Positions 7,506-10,845 of a stretch of 10,845 bases of DNA are shown in pieces. The DNA is from Lysobacterales bacterium (GTDB lineage Bacteria; Pseudomonadota; Gammaproteobacteria; Xanthomonadales; Xanthomonadaceae): assembly GCA_015655035.1 (NCBI GenBank), contig JAATFS010000448.1:1-10845 (forward strand). The letters run 5' to 3'. Every line of letters begins with the position of its first letter. Position 1 is the first letter of the stretch. Made by a program: the position numbers and the translations under genes. A model generated the notes under the pieces. That model saw nothing but the letters and a program-made list of their open reading frames with translations, had not been told where the DNA came from and did not search any database.

Positions 7506-9182
7506 ATGTGGGACGCACTGGGCACGGTGCGTGACCTGGGGCGACTCCAGGAAATCGCATCGGTGCTGATTCGCTACGGCTTTGGCGATGTCGTGCGCCG
7601 GATTGGCATGGCCGACGTGCTGGAGCGGGCAGGGCGTCTACTGCACTGGCATAACGGCGAAGCGCGGTTGCGGATGTCGGCGGCGACGCGGGTCCGGCGT
7701 GCGCTCGAGGATCTGGGGCCTACCTTCGTCAAGCTCGGCCAGGTGCTGGCCACCCGGGTGGACCTGCTGCCGCCTGATTGGATCGACGAACTGAGCGAGT
7801 TGCAGAATTCGGTGCCGCCGTTGCCGTTCGAGCAGGTCCGTCCGCAATTGGTGGCCGACCTGGGCTTGCCGCCGGAAGAAGTGTTCCTGCGGCTGGACGA
7901 GACGCCTCTGGCTGCGGCATCGCTGGCGCAGACCCACCGCGCGTGGTTGGCCGATGGCACGCCGGTGGTGCTGAAGATCCGCCGCCCCGGCATTCGCGAG
8001 GTGATCGAGGCCGATTTGCGGCTGCTGGCGCGCCTGGCCGAGATAGTCGAGACGCGCGCTCCCGACCTCAAGCGCTATCACCCGGCCGAAGTGGTGCATC
8101 AGTTCACCTTGTCGCTGCGTCGGGAGCTGGATTTCGCCGCCGAATGCCGCAACGCCGAGCGCATTGCGCAGAACTTCGCAGGGCATGCGGAAATCCTGAT
8201 TCCGGCCGTGCATTGGCGCTGGACCTGCGAAGCATTGAACGTGCAGGACTTCGTTGACGGCATTCCCGGACGCGATCTTGCCGCCGTCGATGCCGCCGGA
8301 CTGGACCGAGTGAAATTGGCGCGTACCGGTGCCGGCATCGTGCTGAAGATGGTGCTGGAGGACGGCTGTTTCCATGCCGATCCCCATCCGGGAAACATCT
8401 TCTATCTACCGGGCAACCGTATCGGCGTGATCGATTTCGGCATGGTGGGGCGCATTTCCGAACAGCGTCGCTATCAGGTCGTGCAATTGCTGCACGGCAT
8501 GGTCGCGCAGGATGCCGAGTCGGTCACCGACGTCTTGCTGGAGTGGGGTGGCGGCGGCATCGAGGTCGATGAAGCCCGGTTGCAGCAGGATATAGGGGCG
8601 TTCGTCGATGAATTCCGCGGCGTGCCACTGAAGGAGTTGCGCATCGGCGCCATGTTCGGCGACATCACCGCGATCCTGCGCGAGCACCGTTTGACCTTGC
8701 CGGCGGATCTGGCGCTGATGATCAAGGCGTTTCTGACCCTGGAGGGAATGGGGCGCCAGCTCGATCCCGATTTCGACATGGCCAGCGAGGCGCGCCCCTA
8801 TCTCGAGCGCGCGGTATTGAAACGCTACGCGCCCGGCGCGGTGTTGCGCCGTGGGCGGCGCAGCCTGGTCGGCGCGGTCGACCTGCTCGGCAACCTGCCG
8901 CGCGATCTGAAGCGATTGGTGCAGGCCGCACGCCGGGGGCGGTTGCAATTGCACGTTGAAACCAATTCGCTGCGGGAGTTTGGCGAACAGGTGGACAGGG
9001 CAGCCAACCGGTTGACGATGGGTATCGTCACGGCGGCCCTGGTGATCGGCTCGTCGATCGTAATGAACAGTGTTGGCGGGATATCCAGCCGCTGGTTGCT
9101 GGCGATTGGAGTCGCCGGTTTCGTCGGTGCCGCATTGTGCGGCATCTGGATACTGTTCTCGATCTGGCGCAGCCGGAAATAG
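7506..9182 (+). CDS. ABC1/ADCK/UbiB-family atypical kinase-like protein, membrane anchored
   Basis: This 558-residue protein belongs to the UbiB/ABC1 family, members of which support ubiquinone biosynthesis. The family signatures are all present: KLGQ at 77-80 (KxGQ motif), the Ala-rich nucleotide loop PLAAASLAQTH at 134-144, K157 in VVLKIRRPG, the catalytic-loop region HADPHPGN at 290-297, and the metal-binding D310 in VIDFG. Two C-terminal hydrophobic helices (about 504-525 and 530-554) resemble the membrane anchor of E. coli UbiB (546 aa). A GTG at 7500 would add two residues and is better spaced from TGGGG at 7489-7493, so the start is uncertain by two codons. It is not next to ubiE or ubiJ as in E. 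coli, so it may be UbiB itself or a paralogue; no symbol is assigned. It follows pncC closely and may share its transcript. Confidence 0.9.
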   Translation: MWDALGTVRDLGRLQEIASVLIRYGFGDVVRRIGMADVLERAGRLLHWHNGEARLRMSAATRVRRALEDLGPTFVKLGQVLATRVDLLPPDWIDELSELQNSVPPLPFEQVRPQLVADLGLPPEEVFLRLDETPLAAASLAQTHRAWLADGTPVVLKIRRPGIREVIEADLRLLARLAEIVETRAPDLKRYHPAEVVHQFTLSLRRELDFAAECRNAERIAQNFAGHAEILIPAVHWRWTCEALNVQDFVDGIPGRDLAAVDAAGLDRVKLARTGAGIVLKMVLEDGCFHADPHPGNIFYLPGNRIGVIDFGMVGRISEQRRYQVVQLLHGMVAQDAESVTDVLLEWGGGGIEVDEARLQQDIGAFVDEFRGVPLKELRIGAMFGDITAILREHRLTLPADLALMIKAFLTLEGMGRQLDPDFDMASEARPYLERAVLKRYAPGAVLRRGRRSLVGAVDLLGNLPRDLKRLVQAARRGRLQLHVETNSLREFGEQVDRAANRLTMGIVTAALVIGSSIVMNSVGGISSRWLLAIGVAGFVGAALCGIWILFSIWRSRK

Positions 9183-9219
9183 GCGCAGGACTCGGGGTGT
9201 GGGATTCGGTGCGGAGCAC

Positions 9220-9248
9220 TTGCGCCCCTCGCCGTTAGTAGTAATACT
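9220..9248 (+). promoter_or_regulatory. Candidate lexA promoter overlapping the operator
   Basis: TTGCGC at 9220-9225 (first three -35 positions match) and AATACT at 9243-9248 (four of six -10 positions) are 17 bases apart. The -10 lies inside the LexA operator, which would give direct repression. Transcription would start about 7 bases later, at or next to the A of the lexA ATG (9256). This is inferred from spacing only. Confidence 0.4.
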
Positions 9249-9253
9249 ACTAA
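9235..9253. promoter_or_regulatory. LexA operator (SOS box), Xanthomonas type
   Basis: TTAGTAGTAATACTACTAA is a perfect inverted repeat of 9-base arms around a central A. It agrees with the TTAG-N6-TACTA type SOS box described for Xanthomonas and Xylella and differs from the E. coli CTG-N10-CAG box. It ends two bases before the lexA start codon, so LexA should repress its own gene. No second copy was found elsewhere in the window, including upstream of recA. Confidence 0.95.
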
Positions 9254-9255
9254 CC

Positions 9256-9897
9256 ATGGACCTGACCACTACCCAGCAAGCGATCCTGTCGCTGATCGCC
9301 GAGCGTATCGAAGCCGAGGGCGTACCGCCATCGCAGACCGAAATTGCCCGTGCGTTCGGTTTCAAGGGCGTGCGCGCGGCGCAGTACCACCTGGAAGCCT
9401 TGGAGCAGGCGGGCGCGATCCGGCGCGTGCCGGGCCAGGCGCGCGGCATCCGTCTGGTCGCCCCGCCCGATAACGGCGAAGCGCATTCGTCGCCTGAGAT
9501 ACTGCATGAGGACGTACTGCGGCTTCCGGTACTCGGCCGGGTGGCGGCGGGCCTGCCGATCGGGGCGGATATCGGCTCGGACGATTTCGTGGTGCTGGAT
9601 CGGGTGTTCTTCTCGCCGTCGCCGGATTACCTGTTGAAAGTGCAGGGCGATTCGATGCGCGACGAAGGCATCTTCGATGGCGACCTGATTGGCGTGCATC
9701 GTACTCGCGATGCACGATCCGGCCAGATCGTGGTGGCGCGGATCGACGAGGAGATTACCGTCAAGCTGCTGAAGATCGGCAAGGATCGCATCCGCCTGCT
9801 GCCGCGCAATCCCGACTACGCGCCGATCGAGGTGTTGCCGGATCAGGAATTCGCGATCGAGGGCTTGTACTGCGGTCTGCTGCGGCCCAATCGTTGA
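9256..9897 (+). CDS. lexA: SOS transcriptional repressor LexA
   Basis: LexA represses DNA-damage genes and inactivates itself by cleavage when RecA forms a filament on single-stranded DNA. The 213-residue protein has an N-terminal winged helix-turn-helix (about 1-65), in which the recognition segment GVRAAQYHLEAL (38-49) differs from the E. coli SPNAAEEHL type, in line with the different operator. The cleavage site Ala98-Gly99 lies in GRVAAGLP, and the catalytic pair is Ser133 (GDSM) and Lys170 (EITVKLL). The start at 9256 gives the family N-terminus MDLTTTQQAIL; a longer in-frame ORF begins at 9070 but runs through the previous gene and the operator. No Shine-Dalgarno can be placed because the operator occupies that space. 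recA follows after 179 bases. Confidence 0.98.
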   Translation: MDLTTTQQAILSLIAERIEAEGVPPSQTEIARAFGFKGVRAAQYHLEALEQAGAIRRVPGQARGIRLVAPPDNGEAHSSPEILHEDVLRLPVLGRVAAGLPIGADIGSDDFVVLDRVFFSPSPDYLLKVQGDSMRDEGIFDGDLIGVHRTRDARSGQIVVARIDEEITVKLLKIGKDRIRLLPRNPDYAPIEVLPDQEFAIEGLYCGLLRPNR

Positions 9898-9994
9898 GCG
9901 GTCGAGATTGTCCGAGCATCGAAGCCGGTGTTTCCTGACGTATGCACTGCCGCTCATCCACTGCCGGATGAACCAATCACCCCCTAATTTGACC

Positions 9995-10030
9995 GTGTCG
10001 CACGCAGTCTCAGCCTGTGCGATACCGCAC
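9995..10030. repeat. Three-arm inverted repeat upstream of recA
   Basis: GTGTCGCAC (9995-10003) pairs with GTGCGATAC (10017-10025) over 9 bp with one G-U and a 13-base loop. The same middle arm can instead pair with the third arm: GTGCG (10017-10021) with CGCAC (10026-10030), perfect 5 bp with loop ATAC. The two structures exclude each other. The repeat lies 47-82 bases before the recA ATG, just upstream of the candidate -10. It may be a protein-binding site or, if transcribed from lexA, an RNA switch. The function is unknown. Confidence 0.45.
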
Positions 10031-10033
10031 CGC

Positions 10034-10039
10034 TAAAGT
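10034..10039 (+). promoter_or_regulatory. Candidate -10 element for recA
   Basis: TAAAGT matches four of six -10 positions and lies 37 bases before the recA ATG, giving a leader of about 30 bases that carries the GAGG Shine-Dalgarno. The -35 region at normal spacing (near 10011-10016, CAGCCT) is poor. TTGACC at 9989-9994 is a good -35 match but has no -10 at 16-18 bases. The promoter may need an activator, or recA may rely partly on read-through from lexA. Confidence 0.3.
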
Positions 10040-10076
10040 GCCCCCATTCCGCAATCACTGACCGAGGATTACCCAG

Positions 10077-10845
10077 ATGGACGAGAACAAGAAGCGCGCC
10101 CTTTCCGCCGCACTGAGCCAGATCGAGAAGCAATTCGGCAAGGGTTCGGTCATGCGCATGGGCGACCGCGTCATTGAGGCCGTCGAGGTGATTCCGACCG
10201 GTTCGCTGATGCTGGATATCGCGTTGGGCATCGGCGGTCTGCCGAAGGGACGCGTGGTGGAGGTCTATGGACCGGAATCCTCCGGCAAGACCACGCTTAC
10301 GCTGCAGGCGATTGCCCAGTGCCAGAAAAAGGGCGGTACCGCAGCCTTCATCGATGCCGAGCATGCGCTGGACCCGATCTACGCCGCCAAGCTGGGCGTC
10401 AATGTCGACGACCTGTTGCTGTCGCAGCCGGATACGGGCGAGCAGGCGCTGGAAATCGCCGACATGCTGGTGCGTTCGGGCTCGGTCGACATTGTGGTGA
10501 TCGACTCGGTGGCCGCACTGACGCCGAAGGCCGAAATCGAGGGGGAGATGGGCGACCAGCTGCCAGGGTTGCAGGCCCGCCTGATGAGCCAGGCGCTGCG
10601 CAAGCTGACCGGCAACATCAAACGTTCCAATACGCTGGTGGTCTTTATCAACCAACTGCGCATGAAGATCGGCGTGATGATGCCGGGCCAGAGCCCGGAA
10701 GTGACCACCGGCGGCAATGCGCTGAAGTTCTATGCCTCCGTGCGCCTGGATATCCGCCGTATCGGCGCGATCAAGAAGGGCGACGAGATCATCGGCAACC
10801 AGACCAAGATCAAGGTGGTCAAGAACAAATTGGCACCTCCGTTCA
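10077..10845 (+). CDS. recA: Recombinase RecA, 3' truncated by window edge
   Basis: RecA is the ATP-dependent strand-exchange protein and co-protease for LexA cleavage. The first 256 codons are present and the frame is open to the window end; full-length RecA is about 345 residues, so roughly 90 are missing. Walker A GPESSGKTT is at 65-73, the Walker B aspartate D143 lies in VVIDSVAAL, L1 (EGEMGDQLPG) is near 155-164 and L2 (GVMMPGQSPEVTTGGNALKF) is at 199-218. L2 is two residues longer than in E. coli and lacks the Phe of VMFGNPE. ATG 10077 is supported by GAGG at 10064-10067, 9 bases upstream, and by the family N-terminus MDENKKRALSAAL. It follows lexA by 179 bases with no visible terminator; recX usually comes next but lies outside the window. 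Confidence 0.98.
   Translation, partial: MDENKKRALSAALSQIEKQFGKGSVMRMGDRVIEAVEVIPTGSLMLDIALGIGGLPKGRVVEVYGPESSGKTTLTLQAIAQCQKKGGTAAFIDAEHALDPIYAAKLGVNVDDLLLSQPDTGEQALEIADMLVRSGSVDIVVIDSVAALTPKAEIEGEMGDQLPGLQARLMSQALRKLTGNIKRSNTLVVFINQLRMKIGVMMPGQSPEVTTGGNALKFYASVRLDIRRIGAIKKGDEIIGNQTKIKVVKNKLAPPF

Noticed and set aside
9070..9255. Longer LexA start at 9070
   Set aside because: It would run through the end of the ABC1-family gene in another frame and through the LexA operator; the protein family starts at the ATG at 9256.
9954..9971. Hairpin TCATCC/GGATGA as a terminator between lexA and recA
   Set aside because: Only 6 bp, about half A-T, and followed by AACCAATCAC rather than a T-run.

Overview
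This window is a stretch of housekeeping chromosome from a GC-rich gammaproteobacterium, most likely in the Xanthomonadaceae or a close relative. The strongest clue is the 19-bp operator TTAGTAGTAATACTACTAA touching the lexA start, which is the Xanthomonas/Xylella type of SOS box rather than the E. coli CTG-N10-CAG type. The RecA, LexA and Hfq proteins also read as Xanthomonas-like. All genes are on the + strand, and nothing looks mobile, horizontally acquired or decayed.

Layout. Positions 1-1245 hold the C-terminal two thirds of ftsH. A 301-base gap follows, with a terminator-like hairpin and a second purine/pyrimidine hairpin. Then comes a tightly coupled run: a 59-residue membrane protein (1547-1726), folP (1726-2625) and miaA (2625-3608), each joined to the next by a TGATG stop/start overlap. 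hfq (3684-3959) has its own leader and Shine-Dalgarno, and hflX (3974-5290) follows 14 bases later. After a 268-base gap comes kgtP, a 2-oxoglutarate:H+ symporter (5559-6866), then pncC (6965-7459), an ABC1/UbiB-family gene (7506-9182), lexA (9256-9897) and recA (10077 to the window edge, partial).

How the genes relate. Neighbour pairs known from E. coli (ftsH-folP, miaA-hfq-hflX, pncC-recA) sit side by side here within about 10 kb. Themes are membrane and protein quality control (FtsH), folate synthesis (FolP), tRNA and RNA regulation (MiaA, Hfq), ribosome rescue (HflX), carboxylate uptake (KgtP), NAD cycle repair (PncC), quinone metabolism (ABC1 protein) and the SOS pair LexA/RecA.

No new multi-gene system is visible. 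The points most worth a second look are small: the operator overlapping the likely -10 of a probably leaderless lexA mRNA; no matching operator before recA, but a three-arm inverted repeat there; a 15-codon ORF linking pncC to the ABC1 gene across a 16-bp palindrome over that gene's ribosome-binding site; the small membrane protein before folP; and the structured 3' region after ftsH.
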